A DNA stretch of 64,000 nucleotides. It comes from CAMLFJ01 sp035524955. GTDB lineage: Bacteria; Methylomirabilota; Methylomirabilia; Rokubacteriales; CSP1-6. The notes below the pieces were generated by a model. That model was given only the letters and a program-made list of their open reading frames with translations. It searched no databases and was not told the DNA's origin. A program made the translations under genes and the position numbers. Location: the NCBI GenBank assembly GCA_035524955.1, contig DATLFG010000105.1:98215-162214 (forward strand). Reading direction: 5' to 3'. This document shows positions 20,295 through 30,662 of the stretch, in pieces. Position 1 is the stretch's first letter; each line of letters starts with the position of its first letter.

Positions 20295-20363
20295 TATCCG
20301 CTCGGCTCGCCTTCGGCTCACCTCGCCCGGCTGTATCCGCTCGGCTCGCCTTCGGCTCACCTT
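20295..20363. repeat. Dispersed GC-rich repeat, two tandem copies between ribE and ribBA
   Basis: Two copies start at 20295 and 20334 with a 39-base period; each begins TATCCGCTCGGCTCGCC and continues TTCGGCTCACC. A shorter degenerate copy (CGAATCCGCTCGCCTCGGCC) precedes them at 20271. The same unit recurs once at 55601. The copies contain the small hairpin GCC-TTC-GGC. The second copy touches the ribE stop codon. Function is unknown. Confidence 0.85.
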
Positions 20364-20967
20364 ACCCCGCCCCCGGCCGCGGCTCGGCCCGCAACTGCAG
20401 GATGCGCTCCACGTACTTGCCGATCATATCCATCTCGAGGTTCACGCGCTGCCCCTTCCTCAAGCCGCCCAGCGTGGTCGCGGCCAGCGTGTGCGGGATG
20501 ATCATGATCTCGAAATCCCGCGCGTTGAGCCGCGCCACCGTGAGGCTGACCCCGTCCACCGCCACGGATCCCTGCGGGATCAGCAGCGGGGCCAGCCCCT
20601 GGTCCCGCCATTCTATCGTGAGCCGGGCGGTCTCTGCGCGGCGGGTGAGGGCGACCACGATGCCCACGCCGTCCACGTGCCCCTGGACCAGGTGCCCACC
20701 CACCATCCCGCCCAGGCGCATGGGGCGCTCGAGGTTGACCGCGTCGCCCGCCACGAGATCGGCGAGGGCGGTGCGCGCGAGGGTCTCCGGACCCATGTCG
20801 AAACGCAGGCGTCCCGGGCCACGCTCCACGACGGTGAGGCACGCGCCGTTGATCGCCACGCTGGCGCCCAGGTCGCTGTCTTCCAGCACGCGTTCCGCGC
20901 TCACCACGAGGCGTGCGCCGTCGCGCTCGAGGACGCGTCCCGTCTCTTCGACCAGGCCGGTGAACAT
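20362..20967 (-). CDS. ribE: Riboflavin synthase, alpha subunit
   Basis: A 201-residue riboflavin synthase that dismutates two lumazines to riboflavin. It has the two internally repeated barrel halves: MFTGLVEETGRV with SVAINGACLTVV, and MVGGHLVQGHVDGVG with SVAVDGVSLTVARL. The C-terminal block is MIGKYVERIL. The ATG at 20967 is well placed. It is separated from ribD by a 149-base gap with a strong hairpin and short repeats, and from ribBA by the dispersed repeat. Confidence 0.95.
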   Translation of the reverse strand: MFTGLVEETGRVLERDGARLVVSAERVLEDSDLGASVAINGACLTVVERGPGRLRFDMGPETLARTALADLVAGDAVNLERPMRLGGMVGGHLVQGHVDGVGIVVALTRRAETARLTIEWRDQGLAPLLIPQGSVAVDGVSLTVARLNARDFEIMIIPHTLAATTLGGLRKGQRVNLEMDMIGKYVERILQLRAEPRPGAG

Positions 20968-20992
20968 GTCGAGGTTGCCGTCAGTTGTTCGT

Positions 20993-21024
20993 GTGGTCGG
21001 CCGTTCGCGTGGTCATTCGTTCAG
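20993..21024. repeat. Two 16-base direct repeats upstream of ribE
   Basis: GTGGTCGGCCGTTCGC and GTGGTCATTCGTTCAG are adjacent and share 11 of 16 bases. Their core GGTCATYCGTTCG resembles the 23-base unit at 46533-46624, suggesting a common intergenic repeat family. No function is evident. Confidence 0.55.
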
Positions 21025-21043
21025 GTCTTCAGGCTCTATCCAA

Positions 21044-21070
21044 TGCGGGGGCCCGGAAATGGCCCCCGCA
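21044..21070. other. Perfect 10-bp inverted repeat between ribD and ribE
   Basis: TGCGGGGGCC and GGCCCCCGCA are perfectly complementary around a 7-base loop. On the minus strand it lies after the ribD stop and before ribE. No T-run follows, so it is not a standard intrinsic terminator. It could slow polymerase, protect the upstream RNA or tune the ribD/ribE ratio. It does not resemble the FMN riboswitch. Confidence 0.5.
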
Positions 21071-21116
21071 CTCCCCCAGGCCGCGGACATTCCGGGGCGC
21101 CGGATGGCCGTGGGGG

Positions 21117-22217
21117 TCAGTTGTCATGAGCTACGTCGGCTTCGAGCAGCCAGTCGGTGCCCAGGGGGCGCGCGGTCATGTTGAGCAGGCGTAGCGCGCT
21201 GGGGAGCGGGAGGCCGGCGCCGCCGGCCGGGGTAGGCGCGCCGGCACCTCCGAGCAATGTGGGAGCTACGAAGGCGGAGACGCGATCCACGAGGCCCGCC
21301 TGGACGAAGGCGCCGGTCAGGTCACTGCCCGCTTCGAGCAGCACCGCGGTCACGTCGACAGCGAACAGGCGCGCCGCGAGGTCGGTGACGTCCACCCGGC
21401 CCTCCCGTGACTTGCAGGGCAGCACGGTCACTCCTGCCGCCTCGAGCGCGACCAGCCGCTGGGGCGGCGCCGCCTCGCCCACCGCGACCAGTACCCGGGA
21501 GCGGCTCCCGGTCTGGAGCAGCCTGGCGTCGAGCGGCAGGCGGGCGCGGCCGTCCACCACCACGCGGTAGGGCTCCCGCGGCCACGGCCGCGGCAGGCGC
21601 ACCGTGAGGGCCGGATCGTCGGCGAGCACGGTGCCGATGCCCGTCACAACGGCGTCGCTCAGGCTGCGGAGGCGGTGCCCTTCCTGTCGCGCCGCTAGGC
21701 CGGTGATCCACCGTGACCGGCGGTCGAATGCCGCGATCTTGCCGTCCAGGGTCATGGCCCACTTGGCCGTGATGTGGGGCCGTTGCCGCTCCACCGCGGT
21801 GAAGAAGACCCGGTTGAGTTCGCGGGCCTCCCGCTCGAGACAGGGCGTGCTGACCTCGATGCCCGCGGCGCTGAGGGCGGCGGTGCCCCCGCCCTTCACC
21901 CGCGGATTGGGATCGCGCGTGGCCGACACCACGCGCCGGACCCCGGCGCGGATGATCGCGTCCGTGCAGGGCGGGGTGCGTCCCATGTGGTTGCACGGCT
22001 CGAGCGTCACGTAGAGGGTGGCCCCGCGCGCCCGCTGACCCGCCTCGGCGAGCGCGGCCGCCTCCGCGTGGGCGGCCCCCGCCCGTTCGTGGAAGCGCTC
22101 GGCGAGCACGACGCCGTCCCGCACGACGATCGCGCCCACCATGGGGTTGGGTGACGTGAGGCCGCGCCCCCGCGCCGCGAGGGTGAGGGCCCGCGTCATC
22201 CACTGGAGATCGGTCAT
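21117..22217 (-). CDS. ribD: Bifunctional diaminohydroxyphosphoribosylaminopyrimidine deaminase / 5-amino-6-(5-phosphoribosylamino)uracil reductase
   Basis: A 366-residue fusion. The N-terminal deaminase domain (about 1-145) has the zinc motifs HAEAAAL and EPCNHMGRTPPC. The C-terminal NADPH-dependent reductase domain starts near KWAMTLDGKIAAFDRRSRWITG and includes the VLLEAGSDLTGAFVQAGLVD block. It carries out two successive steps of riboflavin synthesis. The ATG at 22217 follows the ftsY stop after 48 bases. It is the first gene of the rib group in transcription order. Confidence 0.95.
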   Translation of the reverse strand: MTDLQWMTRALTLAARGRGLTSPNPMVGAIVVRDGVVLAERFHERAGAAHAEAAALAEAGQRARGATLYVTLEPCNHMGRTPPCTDAIIRAGVRRVVSATRDPNPRVKGGGTAALSAAGIEVSTPCLEREARELNRVFFTAVERQRPHITAKWAMTLDGKIAAFDRRSRWITGLAARQEGHRLRSLSDAVVTGIGTVLADDPALTVRLPRPWPREPYRVVVDGRARLPLDARLLQTGSRSRVLVAVGEAAPPQRLVALEAAGVTVLPCKSREGRVDVTDLAARLFAVDVTAVLLEAGSDLTGAFVQAGLVDRVSAFVAPTLLGGAGAPTPAGGAGLPLPSALRLLNMTARPLGTDWLLEADVAHDN

Positions 22218-22265
22218 GTCGTTGTCGGGGCGTCGGCGGCCACCCGGACAGGCATTCTACCGCGC

Positions 22266-23201
22266 TTACCTCGCCTCGGGTTGCTCCCCCAGGAGGGCGT
22301 CCACGAACGTCTTCGGGTCGAAGGCCTGGAGGTCGTCGATCTGCTCGCCGACCCCGACCAGCTTGATCGGGATCGCGAGCTCCTGGTGGATGCGGACCGC
22401 GATGCCGCCCTTGGCGGTGCCGTCGAGCTTGGTCAGCACGAGACCGGTGAGCCCGACCGCCGCGTGGAACATACGCGCCTGCTCGAGCCCGTTCTGGCCG
22501 GTGGGCGCTTCCAACACCATGAGGGATTCGTGAGGGGCCCCGGGCAGCTGGCGGCCCAGGACGCGCTTGAGCTTGGCCAGCTCGTCCATCAGGTTGGACT
22601 TGGTGTGCAGGCGGCCGGCCGTGTCCACGAGCAGCACGTCCACGTCACGCGAGGTGGCCGCCTTCACCGCGTCGAAGACCACCGCGGACGGGTCGGCGCC
22701 CGGCGCCTGGTGGATGACCTCCACGTCGATCCGGCGGCCCCATTCCTGGAGCTGCTCGATGGCCGCCGCGCGAAACGTGTCCGCGGCGACCATCAGGACG
22801 CGTCGGCCGTCGGCCTTGAGGGAGGCGGCCATCTTCGCGGTACTCGTGGTCTTGCCCGCCCCATTGACGCCCAGCATGAGGATGACGGTCGGATGGGCGT
22901 CGAGAGCAAGCGGGACGGCGGCGGCGAGGGAGTCCTCCAGGAAGCGGTGCAGCGATGCGCGCACGTCCTGGGTCGTCACGGCGCGACCCCGCCGGATCTC
23001 GTCCTGGACGCGCTTCACGAAGGCGCCCGCCGCGGCCGCCCCCAGATCCGCGGCGATCAGGGTCTCCTCGAGCTCCTCCAGCATCGCCTCGTCCACCGGC
23101 CGCGCGATCGCGAGGACGGCCCCGAGGCCCTCGTCCATCAGCTCACGGGTGCGCCGCAGTCCCTGCCGAACGCGCTCCCCGAAGGAGCCGAACAGGCTCA
23201 C
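22266..23201 (-). CDS. ftsY: Signal recognition particle receptor FtsY
   Basis: A 311-residue SRP-GTPase that docks the SRP-ribosome complex to the membrane. The short N-terminal helical N domain is followed by the NG domain with G1 GVNGAGKTTSTAKMA, the G3 block LLVDTAGRLHTKSNLMDEL and the G4 block TKLDGTAKGG. The GTG at 23201 forms a GTGA overlap with the RodZ-like gene and gives MSLFGSFGERVRQGL; the longer frame to 23348 is a shadow. It lacks the long acidic A domain of E. coli FtsY, as in many non-enteric bacteria. Confidence 0.94.
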   Translation of the reverse strand: MSLFGSFGERVRQGLRRTRELMDEGLGAVLAIARPVDEAMLEELEETLIAADLGAAAAGAFVKRVQDEIRRGRAVTTQDVRASLHRFLEDSLAAAVPLALDAHPTVILMLGVNGAGKTTSTAKMAASLKADGRRVLMVAADTFRAAAIEQLQEWGRRIDVEVIHQAPGADPSAVVFDAVKAATSRDVDVLLVDTAGRLHTKSNLMDELAKLKRVLGRQLPGAPHESLMVLEAPTGQNGLEQARMFHAAVGLTGLVLTKLDGTAKGGIAVRIHQELAIPIKLVGVGEQIDDLQAFDPKTFVDALLGEQPEAR

Positions 23202-24088
23202 GATCCGGAGGCGGGCGCCTGGGGGAGCTCGAGCCGGTGGATGACCGCGCCTTTCGGCCCGAGCGGCGGCAGCGTCTTGCCGTTGAGGGCGAGCTCGACG
23301 CCGCTGGCATTGCCGATGGTCACGCGGAAGCGTCGCTCGGCCGCCCACTCGCGGCTGGCGCCGGCCGGCAGCAGCTCCTCGGTGGCGCGCCCTTCATCAG
23401 GCTGCACACGGATCCACGTCGGCTCGACCGCCCTGATCAGGAGACGCTGGGGGCCCGAGGCGCCCGTGGCCGTGCCAGCCGCCGGGGGCGGAGCCGACAG
23501 GACCGGGGGGCTGCTCGCGGGCGCGGGCGACGTCGGGGCGACTGCGGGCACCTGGGCGGGCGCCGGGACCGGCTGCGACGCCTCGACGGCCGGCGTCATC
23601 GGCGCGGCCGCCTGCGGGGCGACCGTGTGGCTCGGCTCCTGGCTGAACGATGCCATTTTCGATGCGGCAACTGAAGTTCCACCCGTTCGCTTCACGGTCA
23701 GGTTGACCACGATCAGCGCGATTCCCAGGATCAGCAGTAGGACCAGGCCCACCAGGACCGAGCTGTTGGCCCACGTGGTGCGGTGGCGCGGCGGGGCGCT
23801 GGCCGCGTGGGCGGCCGCCCGCTCGCCGGCCAGGGCCTCGTAGTGGCCGAGCGCCGCCTCCGGGCTCTCACGCAGGAAGCTACAGTAGGCCCGGACGAAG
23901 CCGCGCACGAAAACCGCCGACGGCAGATCGGTCAGGCGCTCTTCCTCGAGGGCTTCGAGGTGGCGGATCCCCACCCGCGTGGAGCGCGCCATGTCCTCCA
24001 GCGAGGCACCCTTCGCCTCGCGGAGCGCGCGGAGGTACCCACCGAGCGAGGTCATCGGGGTCTCAACCGGCGTGGGGTCCTCCGTCAT
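23198..24088 (-). CDS. RodZ-like HTH-domain membrane protein (DUF4115)
   Basis: A 296-residue bitopic protein. An N-terminal HTH_25 domain (about 14-85, SLGGYLRALREAKGASLEDMARSTRV) is followed by one membrane helix (about 109-131), a long Pro/Ala-rich linker (about 145-210) and a C-terminal DUF4115 domain (about 215-290). This layout matches RodZ, which links MreB filaments to the cell-wall elongation machinery. Whether it is a true RodZ cannot be settled here, as no mre genes are in the window. ATG 24088 is used; ATG at residue 12 is an alternative. It sits 20 bases after smc. Confidence 0.82.
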   Translation of the reverse strand: MTEDPTPVETPMTSLGGYLRALREAKGASLEDMARSTRVGIRHLEALEEERLTDLPSAVFVRGFVRAYCSFLRESPEAALGHYEALAGERAAAHAASAPPRHRTTWANSSVLVGLVLLLILGIALIVVNLTVKRTGGTSVAASKMASFSQEPSHTVAPQAAAPMTPAVEASQPVPAPAQVPAVAPTSPAPASSPPVLSAPPPAAGTATGASGPQRLLIRAVEPTWIRVQPDEGRATEELLPAGASREWAAERRFRVTIGNASGVELALNGKTLPPLGPKGAVIHRLELPQAPASGS

Positions 24089-24108
24089 GCCCTCCAGTGT
24101 AGCGCGGG

Positions 24109-27100
24109 TTAGGCGTCGGTCAGCTTAACCGAGACGAGGCGGGAGAGGCCCGGCTCCTCCATGGTCACCCCATAGAGTACGTCGGCGGCCTCCATCGTCT
24201 TGCGGTTGTGCGTGATCACCACGAACTGGGTCTGGGTGCAGAGCTCGCGCAGCACCCGCAGGAACCGGTGGATGTTCGCGTCGTCGAGCGGCGCGTCCAC
24301 CTCGTCGAGCACGCAGAAGGGGCTCGGGCGGTGGTAGAAGATCGCGAAGAGCAGGGCCAGTCCGGTGAGGGCCTTCTCACCCCCCGACATCAACGTGACC
24401 GCCTGCAGGCGCTTGCCCCGGGGCTGGGCCATGAGCTCCACCCCCAGCTCCAGCGGATCCTCCTCCCCTTCCTCGGGCGGCACCATACGCAGCTCGGCGC
24501 GCCCACCCTCGAAGAGCCGGGAGAAAATGTCGCCGAAGTGCCGGTTGATGTCGTCGAAGGCCTCCTGGAATCGCTCCTGGGCGGTGCGGGTCATCCCGCG
24601 GAGGGCCTTCTCGAGGTCCTTGATCGACCCGACCACGTCGTCATGCTGGGTGCGCAGGAAGTCCAGGCGCTCGGTCAACTCGCGGAACTCCTCGTCCGCC
24701 ACCAGGTTGACCGGGCCCATGGCCTCGAGCTTGGTGGTCAGTTCCTCGTGGCGCTGCCGGACCTGCTCGAGATCCCGCGCGGTGTCGTGGGCGGCCAGCA
24801 GCGCCTCGGTGGTCTCGATGGCGTGGCGGCGCCGCGCTTCCTGCACCAGCTCCTCGCGCCGCACGCGGCCTTCCGTCTCGGTCAGATCGAGCTGGTGGAG
24901 GTGGCTCACCAGCGCGGTCATCTGGTGCTGCACGTCGCGCAGCTGGGTCTCGAGCCCCTGGCGCTCGTCGATCTGGCGCTGGTGCTCTTCCGCGATGACC
25001 GCCACCTCGGCCTCGAGCCGGTCGCGCTCGGCCACCGCATCGCGGGCCTGCGCGTCCGTCCGCTCGCGCTCGGTGGTCAGGTCCCCGCGGCGCTCGGCGG
25101 TCTGCGCCCGGCGCCCCACCGACTGCCGCTGCTGGAGGCCGAAGTCCTGCTCGAGGCCCATGATGCGCTCGATATCGCGGCCCAGCGCCTCCACCCGTTC
25201 CGCCACCGTGGCCAGGGCGACGCGGCAGACCGTGAGGCGCTCGGTGAGCTCGGCTTCGTCGCCCTGCCCGCTCTCGAGCAGGGCCTGCAGCGTGGTCAGG
25301 TCTCCGCCCATCCGGGCCTCCCGGTCCGAGACGGCCGCCAGCGCCAGCTCGAGCTCGGCAAGCCGGGCCGCGGTTTCCTCGCGCTCGCCCGCGAGCTGCT
25401 CGCTCTCGGCGGTCAACGTATCCAGGTGGCGCGTGACCCGGTCCGCCTCGCGCAGCACCGATTCGAGGTCCTTCTCGCCCGAGAGCCGCGCGGTCTCCTG
25501 CGCCTGGTAGTTGGACTGCAGTCCCTCGAGACGCGTCCGCAGGGCGGTGACCTCGCCCTCGATCGCCTCCGCCTGCGCGCCGGCCGCGGCCGCGTCGCGC
25601 TCGAGGCCGCGGATCTCCTCGCCGAGCTGGCGGATCGCCCGCTTGCGGCCGAGCAGCGAGTGATCGTTGCTCAGCCGCTCGCTGTCGCGATGGCCGCCGG
25701 TGAGTCGACCGCTCGGCGACAGTACCTCGCCCGACCGCGTGACGTAGGTGGCGACCACACCGTTCCGACGCCAGAGCGTCTCGGCCTGATCCAGATGGGA
25801 GACGATGCCGACCCGCCCGAGGAGGTAGTGGAGCAGGGCCGGGCGCGGGCCGCCGACGAGGCGGGCCGCCCAGCTCACTTCCCCCGAGTCGTCGGGGAGG
25901 GCCGCCGCGGGCGGTAGCGTCTCGAGCGGCAGCAGGGTGGCCGCGCCCGCGCCCTCGCGCTCCAGGTAGCCGAGCGCGGCCCGCGCGTGCTCGAAGCGCT
26001 CCACCACGACCCACTGAAGCCGATCACCGAGGACCGCCTCCACCGCCGCCTCGAGCCCGTTCGGGACTTCCAGAAGGTCCGCCACCGTCCCCACGACGCC
26101 GTCCAGGTCGCCCGCGCCGGGGCGCGCGAACATCGCCCGCACGCCCGCGCCGTAGCCCTCGCGCTCCCGCTCCAGGCGCTCCAGCGCGTCCAGCGCCGAC
26201 TGGCGCGCGGCCAGCTTCACGCGCAGGCCGGCGGCCGCCTCCTGCACCTCTATCCGCGCGGCCTCCCGGTCGCGCCGCGCTGCCTCGATCTCGTGCAGCT
26301 CCGTGCTCAGCAGCGAGAGCTGGGCGCCGGCTCGCTGCCCCGCCGCCTCCAGCCGGAGTCGCGTAGCCGCGAGGCCGTCGGCCTCCGCGCGGGCGGCGGC
26401 CAGCTCCGCCGCGAGGCGCTCCGCCCGGCGGTCCACCTGGGTGCGGCGCTCGCGGAGCTCGCCGCCCGAGCGCGTGAGCTCCGCGCGGGCGCCCGCGACC
26501 CGGATCTGCTCCAGCCGGAGGGCCTCGAAGCGCTCCCGCCGCTCGCCGAGCGCGCTCCGGCAAGCCTCGATCTGCGCCTCCACCCGTTGCACCTCACCCT
26601 CCTGCTCGGTGTGCCGCCGCCGGGCCTCCTCGAGGCCCCGCTCCTTCTCATCGCGCTCGGCGGCCAGCGCAACCCGCCGCTCGCCGAGCCCGCGGATCTC
26701 CTCCTCCAGGCGCGTCTCCTCCGCGAGCAGGTCCTGGATCTGCAGCCCCATCTGCTCGCGCCGCTCCAGGAGGCGCTCGGCCTCGCCCTGGATCTTCTGC
26801 ACGGACTGGCGCAGGTCGCTCAGCCGGTACTCCGTGTCCTGGATGGCGGCGGCCTGCAGGGCCTGGCGGCCGGTCAGGGTGGCGATCCGCGCCCGTTGCT
26901 GCTCCTCGTTCGCGCGCAGTGTCTCCATCTCGCGCGTGACCGCCTCGTGCTGCGCAGCCCGCGCCGCGTAGTCCGCCGCGAGGAGGGCCAGATCGAGTCC
27001 CTGCCGCTCGGCCTGGAGCGCCTTGTACTGCTGTGCCTTCCGCGCCTGGCGCTCGATCGAGGAGAGCTGGCGGCGCACCTCCTCCATGACGTCGCGCAGC

Positions 27101-27666
27101 CGCTGCAGATTGAGCCGGGTTGCGTCGAGCTTGCCCTGGGTCTCGGAGCGCTGCTGCTTGTAGCGCGCGATGCCCGCGGCCTCCTCGATGAACATGCGGC
27201 GCTCCCACGGCTTGGCGGTCAGCACGTGGTTGAGCCGCTCCTGGTCCATGAGGGCGTAGGCCTTCGGATTCACCCCGGTGCCCGCGAAGAGGTCCTGGAT
27301 GTCGCGTAGCCGGCACACGTTGGTGTTGAGCAGGTACTCGCTCTCGCCGGTACGGTAGAGCCGGCGGGCCACCGCCACCTCGCTCCACGGCACGTTGAGG
27401 CCTCCGTCGTTGTTGAAGACGAGGTTGACCTCGGCCATGCCGATCATCTTCCGCGAGGCGGAGCCGTGGAAGATGATGTCTTCCATCTTGGCGCCGCGGA
27501 GGGTCTTGGGGCTCTGCTCGCCGAGGGCCCAGCGGATCGCGTCGGCCACGTTGGACTTGCCGCAGCCGTTTGGGCCGACGATGCAGGTGACGCCGGGGAA
27601 GACCTTCACGTCGGTCTTCTCCGCGAACGACTTGAAGCCGTGAATCAGGATCGATTCGAGTCGCAT
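24109..27666 (-). CDS. smc: Chromosome segregation protein SMC
   Basis: An 1185-residue SMC ATPase that, with ScpA/ScpB, organises and segregates the chromosome. Walker A GPNGCGKSNVADAIRWALGE lies near residue 32; long coiled coils flank a hinge at about 500-660. The C-terminal head carries the signature LMSGGEKALTGLALLFAIF and Walker B FCVLDEVDAPLDDANI. The ATG at 27666 starts MRLESILIHGFKSFAEKT, the standard SMC beginning; a 13-codon upstream extension is not needed. It starts after the secA terminator and has its own possible promoter. Confidence 0.97.
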   Translation of the reverse strand: MRLESILIHGFKSFAEKTDVKVFPGVTCIVGPNGCGKSNVADAIRWALGEQSPKTLRGAKMEDIIFHGSASRKMIGMAEVNLVFNNDGGLNVPWSEVAVARRLYRTGESEYLLNTNVCRLRDIQDLFAGTGVNPKAYALMDQERLNHVLTAKPWERRMFIEEAAGIARYKQQRSETQGKLDATRLNLQRLRDVMEEVRRQLSSIERQARKAQQYKALQAERQGLDLALLAADYAARAAQHEAVTREMETLRANEEQQRARIATLTGRQALQAAAIQDTEYRLSDLRQSVQKIQGEAERLLERREQMGLQIQDLLAEETRLEEEIRGLGERRVALAAERDEKERGLEEARRRHTEQEGEVQRVEAQIEACRSALGERRERFEALRLEQIRVAGARAELTRSGGELRERRTQVDRRAERLAAELAAARAEADGLAATRLRLEAAGQRAGAQLSLLSTELHEIEAARRDREAARIEVQEAAAGLRVKLAARQSALDALERLEREREGYGAGVRAMFARPGAGDLDGVVGTVADLLEVPNGLEAAVEAVLGDRLQWVVVERFEHARAALGYLEREGAGAATLLPLETLPPAAALPDDSGEVSWAARLVGGPRPALLHYLLGRVGIVSHLDQAETLWRRNGVVATYVTRSGEVLSPSGRLTGGHRDSERLSNDHSLLGRKRAIRQLGEEIRGLERDAAAAGAQAEAIEGEVTALRTRLEGLQSNYQAQETARLSGEKDLESVLREADRVTRHLDTLTAESEQLAGEREETAARLAELELALAAVSDREARMGGDLTTLQALLESGQGDEAELTERLTVCRVALATVAERVEALGRDIERIMGLEQDFGLQQRQSVGRRAQTAERRGDLTTERERTDAQARDAVAERDRLEAEVAVIAEEHQRQIDERQGLETQLRDVQHQMTALVSHLHQLDLTETEGRVRREELVQEARRRHAIETTEALLAAHDTARDLEQVRQRHEELTTKLEAMGPVNLVADEEFRELTERLDFLRTQHDDVVGSIKDLEKALRGMTRTAQERFQEAFDDINRHFGDIFSRLFEGGRAELRMVPPEEGEEDPLELGVELMAQPRGKRLQAVTLMSGGEKALTGLALLFAIFYHRPSPFCVLDEVDAPLDDANIHRFLRVLRELCTQTQFVVITHNRKTMEAADVLYGVTMEEPGLSRLVSVKLTDA

Positions 27667-27695
27667 GGCCGTCACGCCCGGTAGGGCGTGATCCA

Positions 27696-27725
27696 CTAAT
27701 ACCATGTGGTGACGGCATCAACCAA
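27696..27725 (-). promoter_or_regulatory. Possible sigma-70-type promoter for smc
   Basis: On the minus strand TTGGTT (27725-27720) and TATTAG (27701-27696) are 18 bases apart, between the secA terminator and the smc start about 30 bases downstream. The untranslated leader can also fold (CACGCCC-TACC-GGGCGTG). Matches to consensus are partial. Confidence 0.4.
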
Positions 27726-27726
27726 G

Positions 27727-27746
27727 AAAAAACCCCACCAGCGGGG
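27727..27746 (-). terminator. Rho-independent terminator downstream of secA
   Basis: On the minus strand CCCC-GCTGGT-GGGG is followed directly by six T. It lies 49 bases after the secA stop and separates the tlyA-nadK-recN-secA group from the smc group. Neighbouring C and G runs can extend the stem. Confidence 0.8.
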
Positions 27747-27794
27747 GGCGGGGAGGCGCTGCGGCACTAGATATGGGCGCAGGGTTCGGGAGGC

Positions 27795-30653
<2,859 letters not shown>

Positions 30654-30662
30654 GTCCGGGCC

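Noticed and set aside
20968..21116. FMN riboswitch upstream of riboflavin genes
   Set aside because: The conserved RFN blocks are absent; only a simple hairpin and short repeats are seen.
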